64,000 nucleotides of DNA, from the NCBI GenBank assembly GCA_937974175.1, contig CALJIG010000062.1, positions 62,001 through 126,000 on the forward strand. The letters are read 5' to 3'. The notes beneath the pieces are model-generated. The model saw only the letters and a program-made list of their open reading frames with translations. It was not told the DNA's origin and ran no database searches. This document shows, piece after piece, positions 17,327 through 25,979 of the stretch (positions within the stretch are counted from its first letter, which is position 1; each line of letters starts with the position of its first letter). A program made the translations under genes and the position numbers. Source of the DNA: an uncultured Ignavibacteria bacterium. Lineage in GTDB: Bacteria; Bacteroidota; Ignavibacteria; Tepidaquicellales; Tepidaquicellaceae.

Positions 17327-17815
17327 ATGGAGTCAAATAAAGAAGTAAACATAGTAAGAATTTTTGACGCTCCGCGGGAACTGGTTTTCAAAGCGTGGTC
17401 AAGTTCAGCACATTTATCGAACTGGTATTTCCCGGGAACATGTTCAATTACAATTTACAAGTTAGAGTTCAAGCCTGGGGGTGTTTTTCAGCATAGCATC
17501 AACTCTCCTGACGGTACACCCTGTAAATGTAAAGGTGAGTATATAGATATTGTTGAAAATGAAAAGATAAGCTACAAGCTGGGATTTTGTGATGATGACG
17601 GAAATTTTATCAGTTCATCGCAGACAGATAAACACTCCTGGCCCGATGAAACAACAGTGACTGTTACGTTCGAAGATTATGAAGGAAAGACAAAGCTGAC
17701 TTTGCATCAGACAGTTTCAGAAGAACTTGCAAAACAAACAGGCGCTTATCCAAGCTGGCTTGAAATGCTTGATAAGTTAGAGAAAGAAGTTAAGAAATCA
17801 GAAGCGGTAAAATAG
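17327..17815 (+). CDS. SRPBCC (AHSA1-like) domain protein 3
   Basis: This 162-residue protein is a close copy of the preceding gene: EVNIVRIFDAPRELVFKAW and DETTVTVTFEDYEGKTKLT are shared. It differs in a short insertion (CKCKGEY region) and a lysine-rich tail. It is the last gene of the ArsR-SRPBCC operon and converges with the AAA+ gene 19 bases away. Function and ligand are unknown beyond the family fold. Confidence 0.87.
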   Translation: MESNKEVNIVRIFDAPRELVFKAWSSSAHLSNWYFPGTCSITIYKLEFKPGGVFQHSINSPDGTPCKCKGEYIDIVENEKISYKLGFCDDDGNFISSSQTDKHSWPDETTVTVTFEDYEGKTKLTLHQTVSEELAKQTGAYPSWLEMLDKLEKEVKKSEAVK

Positions 17816-17834
17816 AATTTATATCGGGAAGGAG

Positions 17835-20429
17835 TTATTCCTTCCCGGTTCCAAAGCCAAAAATTTTCTGTTCTTTTTTTAACTCTTCAATTTTAAATTC
17901 TTCAAGGTCTTTTACAGTAAGTGTCTCAATCATTTGAGGAGTTCGTTTGTCTTTTGGAATATCAGCAAGCCGCAGGTTTTGATTTCGTACAGCTTCTTCA
18001 ATGATCTTGCGTACTTCTCTGCCGTTGCCGAAGTAGTCATCTTTGTTCTTATACATCTCTATACAGTACTGATATAAATATTGCTTTGCTTCTTCATCGG
18101 GATTGATCCGTTTATCTACAAGAAGCTTCAGGGCAATCCAGTATAGTTCATTCTCATTGTAATCTTCGAATGTGAATGTCTTATCGAAGCGTGATTTTAA
18201 TCCAGGATTTGATTCAAGGAAGACGTTCATTTTATTTGTATATCCTGCAACGATTACTACAAATTTACCTCTGAAATCTTCCATACGCTTCAGAATAATT
18301 TCAATTGCCTCTGCTCCGAAATCATTTCCGCCTCCGGCTAAGGCATAAGCTTCATCGATGAATAAAACTCCACCCATTGCGGCTTCGACCATAGCCCCCG
18401 TTTTTATAGCAGTCTGCCCTACGTATCCGCCGACTAGTGATTCTCTGTCGCACTCGACAAGATGTCCTTTTTCCAATAGCCCGAGCGCTTTATAAATATC
18501 CGCAAGTATTCTTGCGACAGTTGTCTTTCCTGTTCCGGGATTCCCCATGAAAACAGAGTGAAGTGAAAGACTTTCATTTACATCTTTGCCAATTTCTTTG
18601 AAGTATCTTACAAGCTTTACGATCTCATGTATCTCACTTTTAATATTCTCCAGTCCTATCATGCTTTGCAGTTTATACATCGCAATTTTTAAAAGCTCCT
18701 CATCAACGGGTATATCAGCTGTAATTCCTTTTCTTGTTTTAAATATTTTCTGAATGTCTTCTATTTTTATTGTGCTTAAATCCTGCTCGGAATAATTTTC
18801 AAGTTTACCTGTTTGCATTAATCTTAATCCCATGTTCATCTTTGCTTCCTCTACTATAGAATTCACATATCTCGCATTACCGAATGAACTATCGCGGTTC
18901 CTGTATCCTTCTACCAGTGCTTCGTACAAATAACTCATTGCAGAAGGTTCTATGTGAACGCCTTTTTTTGCCGTAGCATACTCAGCGATTTTTATCAGCT
19001 CTTGCGGAACGTAATCAGGAAAATTATAATACATGTTGAAGCGTGATTTTAATCCGGGATTTGAATCGATAAATACCTTCATCTCCTTAGGATATCCTGC
19101 AACTATCATTGCGATATCACCGGGACCGTCGGACATTTCTTTAATAAGAATTTCAATCACTTCTTTTCCGTAATCTCTGCTATCTTCACCGCTTCTTGCA
19201 AGTGAATATGCTTCATCAATAAATAAAATTCCTCCGCGGGCTTTTTCAATAGCGGCTTTTACTCTTGGGGCAGTATGTCCTATATATTCACCAACTAAAT
19301 CTGCTCTATCGACTTCATACACATGACCTTTTGAAAGCAGGCCTAATGATTTATATATTTTCCCGAGTAAATTTGCCACTGTAGTTTTTCCAGTGCCGGG
19401 GTTTCCTGTAAACACAGAGTGCAGCCCTATTTTTACATCTTTATCTAATCCTTTATCCTGTCTGACTTTTAAAAATTTTATATAATCAGAGTATTGTTTT
19501 ATCGAGTCTTTTATTTCCATTAGTCCTATAAGTCCGTTCAGCTCGGCTAAAATTTCTTCTTCTGTTTCTTCTTTTGATTTTGCTTTAGTCTTTGAAACGT
19601 TAACTGTGTGAACAGGAGTCGTCAGCAATAAATTTTCTACATCAGCTTCTTCTTCAACTTCGCGGACGAAGAAAGGAATGCGTGCAATCATACAGTCCAT
19701 AAAAGAAATTTCGAGATAATATTTCCCGGGATACCATGATGTTCCCGAGGCATTTCCCCATCCGCCTGTGAAAGTAAAATCACTAACGTTTTTCTTTATG
19801 AATTTATACTGGTTATCTATGCCCTTTGTCTCGCCGGCCTCGTTTTTAAAGCTGAAGAATAGCTCGCAAGTCCAGTCGTCTTTTACCAGTGATTCAGCAT
19901 TCATTTCAAACCAGATATATCTGGTATTTTTGAAACTGAATGCTTTCATGTATTTTCTATTTCCCAAGGGCACTTCATCAGCGGTGCCTTCAAATAGTTT
20001 TACTGAAGTAAGATTGAAATAGTTATTTGATTCTTCAGTAACTACTCCCTGATTTTCTATATAAAAATATTCTGTGCCAATTAATACTCCGTCAATCCAT
20101 GCTTCCCATCTAAAGCTTCCTTTCTTCCAGTATGAGCCTGGAGTATTTACCCCCCAGCTTGTTCGTACATAAACAATGTTCTCTTCTTTTTTTACTTCTG
20201 TATCGTAAGTTTCATTGCAGAGTAAAGCCCCTTTAGAATCGTATGCTTTAAAATTTACTTTCGTGCTCCAGTTCGATTCATCGAACAGCTTGTTGAAGAG
20301 AGCAAGCTCAACATATATATAAGTTATCTCTATCTCTTCAAGCACGCGGCGGTATTTTTTCTGGCTTCCGAAAAGCCATTCATCCTCGCCGTAAATCTTT
20401 AGACTTTTGAATTTAAATTTATCTGACAT
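17835..20429 (-). CDS. Tandem AAA+ ATPase of the CbxX/CfxQ (SpoVK/EccA-like) family with duplicated N-terminal beta domain
   Basis: From ATG 20429 the protein has 864 residues; an upstream in-frame ATG at 20507 would extend it into a palindromic repeat and is unlikely. Two similar beta-rich segments of about 110 residues (about 5-120 and 140-250; SLKIYGEDEWLFG versus SVKLFEGTADEVPLGN) come first. Two CbxX/CfxQ-type AAA+ modules follow, each with Walker A GNPGTGKTT (about 343 and 630), Walker B ILFIDEAY or VLFIDEAY (about 401 and 693) and an arginine finger in GLKSRF. Relatives remodel other proteins (for example Rubisco activase CbbX, ESX EccA). The partner here is not identified. Confidence 0.85.
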   Translation of the reverse strand: MSDKFKFKSLKIYGEDEWLFGSQKKYRRVLEEIEITYIYVELALFNKLFDESNWSTKVNFKAYDSKGALLCNETYDTEVKKEENIVYVRTSWGVNTPGSYWKKGSFRWEAWIDGVLIGTEYFYIENQGVVTEESNNYFNLTSVKLFEGTADEVPLGNRKYMKAFSFKNTRYIWFEMNAESLVKDDWTCELFFSFKNEAGETKGIDNQYKFIKKNVSDFTFTGGWGNASGTSWYPGKYYLEISFMDCMIARIPFFVREVEEEADVENLLLTTPVHTVNVSKTKAKSKEETEEEILAELNGLIGLMEIKDSIKQYSDYIKFLKVRQDKGLDKDVKIGLHSVFTGNPGTGKTTVANLLGKIYKSLGLLSKGHVYEVDRADLVGEYIGHTAPRVKAAIEKARGGILFIDEAYSLARSGEDSRDYGKEVIEILIKEMSDGPGDIAMIVAGYPKEMKVFIDSNPGLKSRFNMYYNFPDYVPQELIKIAEYATAKKGVHIEPSAMSYLYEALVEGYRNRDSSFGNARYVNSIVEEAKMNMGLRLMQTGKLENYSEQDLSTIKIEDIQKIFKTRKGITADIPVDEELLKIAMYKLQSMIGLENIKSEIHEIVKLVRYFKEIGKDVNESLSLHSVFMGNPGTGKTTVARILADIYKALGLLEKGHLVECDRESLVGGYVGQTAIKTGAMVEAAMGGVLFIDEAYALAGGGNDFGAEAIEIILKRMEDFRGKFVVIVAGYTNKMNVFLESNPGLKSRFDKTFTFEDYNENELYWIALKLLVDKRINPDEEAKQYLYQYCIEMYKNKDDYFGNGREVRKIIEEAVRNQNLRLADIPKDKRTPQMIETLTVKDLEEFKIEELKKEQKIFGFGTGKE

Positions 20430-20484
20430 AGAGATGAAAATAACGAAAAATTTTGTTTTATTTAGCGTAAAAACTTCGCAAAAA

Positions 20485-20576
20485 TTACCACTAAAACTCA
20501 AAAACACAAAAGTACACGAAGGAATTTTTAAAATTTCTTTCTTTTGAAATTTTGAGATTTAGTGTTTTAGTGGCAA
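20485..20576. repeat. TTACCACTAAAAC inverted repeat
   Basis: Ends TTACCACTAAAAC and GTTTTAGTGGCAA are complementary with one mismatch, enclosing ACACAAAAGTACACGAAGG-type sequence. It lies between the divergent AAA+ and glycosyltransferase genes and resembles the widespread intergenic repeats of this composition. Confidence 0.6.
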
Positions 20577-20636
20577 ACCAACTCTATTAAGTTTTTTTGA
20601 ATTACTTTTATAATCTATAAATCGGATATTTGCTCT

Positions 20637-21941
20637 GTGAATATCCTTATCATAAATTATTACTGGCCGCCAAGCGGAGGCTCCGTTGTTCAGCGATGGC
20701 TTTCGTTCTGCCGCTTTCTGCCTGAGTACGGAATTACTCCAATGGTATTAACCGTTGACGATACAAAGGCAACTTATCCTTCCATTGATAAATCTCTTTT
20801 GGCTGATATTCCAAAGGATTTAGAAATATTCAAAACAGATACAGCAGAATTATTCTGGCTTTATAAAGGAACAATCGGTAAAGGTAATGTTCCTGCAGCC
20901 GCATTTGCTAATGAAAGTAATCCAACATTTTTGCAAAAGCTTGCGCGATTTGTCCGTGGTAATTTATTCATACCCGACCCGCGCCACGGCTGGAATAAGT
21001 ATGCAATTGAAAAAGCAAAAGAGCTGGTTGAAAAATTTGATATAAAGGTAATTGTCACTGCAGGTCCGCCGCACTCGACTCACTTAATCGGTTTAAAATT
21101 AAAAAAATATTTCCCTTCATTAAAATGGATTGCTGATTTTCATGATGTATGGACCGATGTCATTTACTACGATAAATTCTATCATACAAAGTGGGCTAAG
21201 AAAAAAGATGCAGGATATGAGAGAGAGGTTTTAGAAACTGCTGATAAGATATTAACAGTCGGCAGGGGATATAAAGATAAGCTGCTATCAAAGTCAGATA
21301 AAATAAATCCGGATAATATTGAAATTATTACTATGGGATATGATGAAAGATGTTTTACAATTCCATCTAATCCTCCGAAGAACGAATTTGTCATAACTTA
21401 TACCGGAACGATTGCCGATTATTATAATCCCGATGTTTTTCTTGAAGCATTAAAAGAAGTGAAAGAAAAGAATCCTGATGTAAGATATAAGCTGCAATTT
21501 GTAGGAATATTATCTGATGGCATTAAGTGCAGAATTCATGAGCTTGGATTATCGGATATTTTGAACGATGTCGGCTATGTTTCGCATGATGACTCAATAA
21601 AATATTTGATGGATTCAACAGTGCTTCTGTTGATTAATCCTGTTGTTTCCAATGAAGATATGGTCATTCCCGGAAAAATTTACGAATATCTTGCAGCGCG
21701 AAAGCCTGTTATCAACATAACAAAAAAATCTTCCGACTTAGCAAGAATTATCAATGAAGCAAAAGCAGGGGAGACCTTCGAACGAAATATGAAAGCTGAG
21801 CTTACTGCATATCTTCAGGACTTAACTTACAAATGGAAACAAAATCCGAACTTAGATATATCTTCAACTGATAACTACTATCAAAACTTTTCACGGCATA
21901 CCGAAACAAAGCAATTATCTAAAATCATAAACAGTTTGTAA
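20637..21941 (+). CDS. Glycosyltransferase (GT4-like, GT-B fold)
   Basis: This 434-residue enzyme starts with GTG at 20637. The N-terminal MNILIINYYWPPSGGSVVQR and the later IADFHDVWTD are typical of Bacteroidetes GT-B glycosyltransferases of the GT4 type. The C-terminal domain has FVITYTGTIADYYNPDVFLEAL and VIPGKIYEYLAARKPVI, the nucleotide-sugar-binding E-x7-E-like region. It should act at the cytoplasmic face of the membrane in surface polysaccharide or glycolipid synthesis. It is followed by a repeat and then the YfhO-like and GDP-fucose genes, which also concern cell-surface sugars. Confidence 0.85.
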   Translation: MNILIINYYWPPSGGSVVQRWLSFCRFLPEYGITPMVLTVDDTKATYPSIDKSLLADIPKDLEIFKTDTAELFWLYKGTIGKGNVPAAAFANESNPTFLQKLARFVRGNLFIPDPRHGWNKYAIEKAKELVEKFDIKVIVTAGPPHSTHLIGLKLKKYFPSLKWIADFHDVWTDVIYYDKFYHTKWAKKKDAGYEREVLETADKILTVGRGYKDKLLSKSDKINPDNIEIITMGYDERCFTIPSNPPKNEFVITYTGTIADYYNPDVFLEALKEVKEKNPDVRYKLQFVGILSDGIKCRIHELGLSDILNDVGYVSHDDSIKYLMDSTVLLLINPVVSNEDMVIPGKIYEYLAARKPVINITKKSSDLARIINEAKAGETFERNMKAELTAYLQDLTYKWKQNPNLDISSTDNYYQNFSRHTETKQLSKIINSL

Positions 21942-21953
21942 ACTTCACTCAAT

Positions 21954-22092
21954 TTAACCACAGAGAGCACAGAAATCATCACGAAGTACACAGAGTAAAA
22001 ATAGTAGTTTCTGAATTTACTGTACTCAATTCTGCAATATATTATTTGGCTCTGTGTTCTCTGTGTAAAATTTCTGTGCTCTCTGTGGTTAA
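21954..22092. repeat. Inverted-repeat element with ends TTAACCACAGAG / CTCTGTGGTTAA
   Basis: The 139-bp element is bounded by perfect terminal inverted repeats of about 20 bp (TTAACCACAGAGAGCACAG and complement). Inside are further partly complementary segments (ACACAGAGTAA, CTCTGTGTTCTCTGTG). The layout is MITE-like. Elements with this kind of sequence are common between genes in many bacteria. Confidence 0.7.
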
Positions 22093-22193
22093 ACATCCTA
22101 ACTTGGGTCATTTATAGACCTAAAAACTTCCATTTATACTTTTCATTATTAAGAGTATTTTATTTCTTTACTTTTAAAACAACAGAAATACTG

Positions 22194-24776
22194 ATGGCTA
22201 AAACCAAGACGCAGGTCCCTGCTTCAACAACAAAATCAAAGCAAGCTTCCGAGCTGAAAGATTCCGATTTAAACTTCGGCAAATTTGATAATTATATTTA
22301 TATAGGTGTGATAATCCTCGCCCTGTTCATATTCTTTCGCGAAGGAATATTCGGCGGAAAAGTTTTTGCTTCGGGCGACCATATTGCATTCGACAGCTTT
22401 AAAACATTTTTTGACGATGCAAAGCGGGATGGAATTTTTGCGCTGTGGACTCCCTACATCTTCATGGGAATGCCAAACTTCGCAGGTCTTATAGGTTTCT
22501 CGCCCAGAGTATATGATTTATTCGGTCATGGTTTTGGTACTCTGCTTAATTTATTCGGCAGCCCCGAATCAAGTCCGATATTTTCTATTGTTGTGTACTA
22601 TATAATTTTTGCAGTAGGATTTTATCTCTATACAAATTACAAATTCAGAAACAAACTCGTTGCATTATTTACTTCTTTGATGGCAGTCTTTGCTACAGAT
22701 TTGATTCAAAGAATGGTAACGGGGCATAACACCAAGGTTTTTGCAATAATGCTTTTCCCTCTGATTTTATTAGTAATAGAAAGACTTATTGATTACGATT
22801 ATAAAAATATATTCCGTAAGATAGTTGACGTTGCCGTGCTGACTATTATGTTTCACATTCAGCTGACATCGAACCATATGCAGATGATTTTTTATTCATA
22901 CTTATTTATAGGCATTTATGTTCTTTATATTTTTATCGCAAGGTTAGTGCAAAAAGAAAATTACCGGACTGCATTAATGGCCGGGGTATTTGTTATTGTA
23001 GCTGCCGTTCTCTCAGTAGCAATGAATGCAGACGTAATTATGTCTGTAAAAGAATACAATAAATACTCAATGCGCGGTGTGCCGGCTATTCAAACTCAAA
23101 CCACTGCAAAAGTAGAAAATGCGCAGCCGCTTGATTATGACTACGCGACAAGATGGTCTTTCAGCCCGGGTGAAGTTCTGACTTTTTATGCGCCTTATTA
23201 CTTCGGATTCGGTGATGTTGAATATCAGGGGCAGCGGGTGAATTTATACTGGGGGCAAATGCCCTTTACAACATCTCCGGTTTATTTTGGTGTGATAGTA
23301 CTTACTCTGGCTCTAATAGGAATATTTTATAACTGGCGGCGAAGTATTTATGTACAAGCCCTGACTTTGATTGTATTTGTTTTTCTTCTGTTGTCATTCG
23401 GAAGGAACGGAGGATTTTTGTTTGACATCTTCTTTTACTACGTTCCGTTCTTCAGCAGTTTCCGCGCGCCGGTAATGATTCATAATTTTATGGATGTAGG
23501 GCTTGCAATACTTGCAGGATATGGTTTATACTCTATAGTAGGCTCTATCAGGAATCAAATCGAAGTCGAAAAATTTAAGAAAGTTTCGTTTGTGGTAATG
23601 GGTATTGCAGGATTGATTTTTATAATTTCAGTTGTAGGATTCAAAGACAGTTATAAAAATTCTGTACTCAACGGACCAAAAGCTCAGGAATACAAAAAAA
23701 TGGGAGCAACTCCTCAGCAGATAAATCAGCAGCTGGGGCAGATGGCCGATATTGCCTATGGAAATATCACGAGTGATATACAGCTTCACTCCATTTTGAT
23801 TTTACTTGTGATGGGACTTGCGCTGCTGTATTCAAAGAGAATGATAAACTATAAGCTTTTCATGTTTGCTGTTATTCTTATAGGAATGTTTGACTTGTGG
23901 AATGTAAACAATAAAACTATTCACTGGGATAATAAGACAGACTCTCAAAATGCATTTAATGAAACGGATTATACGAGCTTCATTTTAAAAGCTAATCCGG
24001 ACACGTATCAGTACAGAGTTGTCGAGCTTCGCCAGGGTGAACCTACAACAACGAATAATTATGCATACTACAGATTGCAATCGTTTAACGGATACCAGGG
24101 TGCGAAGATGAGAATTTATCAGGATGCGCTTGATGTAGTTGGAGGCGGTAATCCTTTACTATTGGGACTTGCAAACGTAAAATATGTTATTACTGATCCT
24201 AAAGATCCCGGAACCGATACTTCTTTTGTACCTGTGATGAAAGGAAGTAAAGTTGTTGCTGAAAATAAAATGTATCTGCCCCGGGCATTTTTTGTGAATG
24301 AATATAAAGTTGAGCAGCCGATAAATATTCTTAATAATATTAAACAGATGACTTTTAATCCGCGTCAGACAGCTTATTTTGAGAAAGATATAAATAAAAA
24401 AATTGATAAGCCGGATTCAACAGCTTCAATAAAAATGGTAAAAGCTACAACTGAATCTTATGAGTATGAGGTTAATGCTACAGGAAACAATCTGATGTTT
24501 ATGAGTGATATTTATTATCCGGCAGGTTGGAAAGCATATGTAGACGGAGTTGAAACGGAAATTCATAAGACAGATTATCTGTTCAGATCTATTGTTGTCC
24601 CTGCAGGAAAACACAAAGTAGAAATTAAATTCCAGCCGGAAACTTATTACAAAGGAAAAACAATCACACTTATTTCTAATATACTTGTTGGTTTAGTGTT
24701 GATTGTAGGTTTAGTTGGTGTGTTTAAAAATAAAAAAGAAACAGTAACAGAAGAAAATAAGGAAGTAAAAATTTAA
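22194..24776 (+). CDS. YfhO family integral membrane protein
   Basis: This 860-residue protein has a short polar N-terminus and about 11-13 predicted membrane helices. GKVFASGDHIAFDSFKTFFD marks the first periplasmic loop typical of YfhO/GtrC-like GT-C-fold glycosyltransferases. A C-terminal soluble beta domain (about 640-830; YRVVELRQGEPT, YYPAGWKAYVDGVE) precedes a final helix. YfhO proteins glycosylate lipoteichoic acid or other envelope polymers using lipid-linked sugars; the substrate here is unknown. Its stop overlaps the GDP-fucose synthase start by one base (TAATG), so they are translated together. Confidence 0.88.
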   Translation: MAKTKTQVPASTTKSKQASELKDSDLNFGKFDNYIYIGVIILALFIFFREGIFGGKVFASGDHIAFDSFKTFFDDAKRDGIFALWTPYIFMGMPNFAGLIGFSPRVYDLFGHGFGTLLNLFGSPESSPIFSIVVYYIIFAVGFYLYTNYKFRNKLVALFTSLMAVFATDLIQRMVTGHNTKVFAIMLFPLILLVIERLIDYDYKNIFRKIVDVAVLTIMFHIQLTSNHMQMIFYSYLFIGIYVLYIFIARLVQKENYRTALMAGVFVIVAAVLSVAMNADVIMSVKEYNKYSMRGVPAIQTQTTAKVENAQPLDYDYATRWSFSPGEVLTFYAPYYFGFGDVEYQGQRVNLYWGQMPFTTSPVYFGVIVLTLALIGIFYNWRRSIYVQALTLIVFVFLLLSFGRNGGFLFDIFFYYVPFFSSFRAPVMIHNFMDVGLAILAGYGLYSIVGSIRNQIEVEKFKKVSFVVMGIAGLIFIISVVGFKDSYKNSVLNGPKAQEYKKMGATPQQINQQLGQMADIAYGNITSDIQLHSILILLVMGLALLYSKRMINYKLFMFAVILIGMFDLWNVNNKTIHWDNKTDSQNAFNETDYTSFILKANPDTYQYRVVELRQGEPTTTNNYAYYRLQSFNGYQGAKMRIYQDALDVVGGGNPLLLGLANVKYVITDPKDPGTDTSFVPVMKGSKVVAENKMYLPRAFFVNEYKVEQPINILNNIKQMTFNPRQTAYFEKDINKKIDKPDSTASIKMVKATTESYEYEVNATGNNLMFMSDIYYPAGWKAYVDGVETEIHKTDYLFRSIVVPAGKHKVEIKFQPETYYKGKTITLISNILVGLVLIVGLVGVFKNKKETVTEENKEVKI

Positions 24777-25714
24777 TGAATAAAGATTCTAAAATAACAG
24801 TCTTTGGCGGAACCGGAATGCTTGGTTCTGCAATAGTAAGGCAGCATGGTAAAAAAGGGTTTACAAATGTAAACGCACCTTCACGCAAGGAAGGATTTGA
24901 TTTACTTTCCAAAGAGAAAGTTGATAATTATTTTGAGGCTTATAAACCGGATTACGCTTTTATGGTAGCCGGTCTTGTAGGCGGTATTCAGGCGAATAAT
25001 AAGCGCCAGGCAGATTTTTTATACCAGAATTCAATGATGATACTTAATGTGCTTGAAGCGATTAAAAATTATTCACCTCAAACAAAAATATTATACACAG
25101 GCTCTACATGTATTTATCCGAAGGAAAATCCGCAGCCGATAAATGAGGGCCGCTTTATGATGGGACCGCTTGAAGAAACTAACAAAGGTTATGCAGTTGC
25201 AAAGGGTATGGGAATAATAGGATGCCAGCTTTACAGGAAACAATATGGTATCAATGCAATCGCAGCCATGCCGACAAATCTTTACGGTGTACATGATAAT
25301 TATGATTTAGAGAGCAGTCATTTTATTGCTGCTATGATAGTGAAGTTTGTTAATGCAAAGAAGGACGGAACACCGCTGCAGTTCTGGGGAACAGGAAAAC
25401 CAAGACGTGAAGCTTTATATGCAGATGACTGCGCCGATGCATGCATTTACTTGATACAAAATTATAATGAACCCGAGATAGTGAACATTGGAACGGGGTA
25501 TGATCACTCTATAAAAGAATATATAGATATAGCCGAAAAAGTATTTAACTATGACGGCGAAATTTCATGGGATACTTCAAAGCCGGACGGTACTTTTGAA
25601 AAAAGAACTGACATTGCTTCTTTAAAATCTATAATGCCTGAGTATAATCCGAGAACATTTGAAGAAGGATTAAAGACCGTTCTGAAAGAAGATTTTAATA
25701 TAGAGGTAAATTAA
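24776..25714 (+). CDS. fcl: GDP-L-fucose synthase
   Basis: This 312-residue extended SDR enzyme converts GDP-4-keto-6-deoxymannose to GDP-L-fucose using NADPH. Visible features are the Rossmann motif VFGGTGMLGSAIV, AGLVGGIQANN, the catalytic serine region YTGSTCIYP, YAVAKGMG (YxxxK) and TNLYGVHDNYDLESSHFI, which are all diagnostic of GDP-fucose synthase. Its partner GMD is not in this window. One-base overlap with the YfhO gene suggests that fucose is used in the same envelope polymer pathway. Confidence 0.92.
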   Translation: MNKDSKITVFGGTGMLGSAIVRQHGKKGFTNVNAPSRKEGFDLLSKEKVDNYFEAYKPDYAFMVAGLVGGIQANNKRQADFLYQNSMMILNVLEAIKNYSPQTKILYTGSTCIYPKENPQPINEGRFMMGPLEETNKGYAVAKGMGIIGCQLYRKQYGINAIAAMPTNLYGVHDNYDLESSHFIAAMIVKFVNAKKDGTPLQFWGTGKPRREALYADDCADACIYLIQNYNEPEIVNIGTGYDHSIKEYIDIAEKVFNYDGEISWDTSKPDGTFEKRTDIASLKSIMPEYNPRTFEEGLKTVLKEDFNIEVN

Positions 25715-25764
25715 TTGTAGTAATAAAAAAACGGACCTTACAACTATCCTGGCGAGATGAGAAG

Positions 25765-25788
25765 TAAAGTCCGTAGCGCAAGAGAATC
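25765..25788. repeat. Direct repeat TAAAG-CCGTAGCGCAAGAG, copy 1
   Basis: TAAAGTCCGTAGCGCAAGAG followed by AATC; copy 2 at 25956-25979 differs by one base. Upstream of both is a looser match (CTATCCTGGCGAGATGAG versus GAATAACCGGAG), so the repeated unit may be about 55 bases. It may be a structured RNA or a regulatory element; not identified. Confidence 0.6.
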
Positions 25789-25820
25789 CAATCTGCCCGC
25801 CTTTTCATTTTTAAGGAGGG

Positions 25821-25856
25821 GGGCTTTATACTCACGGCGAAATAAGTATAAAGCCC
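25821..25856. other. Strong hairpin GGGCTTTATACT / AGTATAAAGCCC
   Basis: A perfect 12-bp stem with a 12-base loop lies midway between the two direct repeats and between convergent genes. No long T run follows on either strand, so its role as a terminator is uncertain. Confidence 0.55.
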
Positions 25857-25955
25857 TTTAAGGCATAAGAGTATTTCTTGTTTGAGAAATATCTAGGAGA
25901 AAATTTAAGTTTACTTTTTAAAAGCGGGCTATATGCTTGTAGAATAACCGGAGCA

Positions 25956-25979
25956 TAAAGACCGTAGCGCAAGAGAATC
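25956..25979. repeat. Direct repeat TAAAG-CCGTAGCGCAAGAG, copy 2
   Basis: Second copy of the unit at 25765-25788. It touches the stop codon of the minus-strand T9SS gene. Confidence 0.6.

Noticed and set aside
20430..20507. Upstream ATG extending the AAA+ protein by 26 residues
   Set aside because: The extension runs into an inverted repeat, is hydrophobic and unlike the protein; MSDKFKFKSLKIYG is a much better start.
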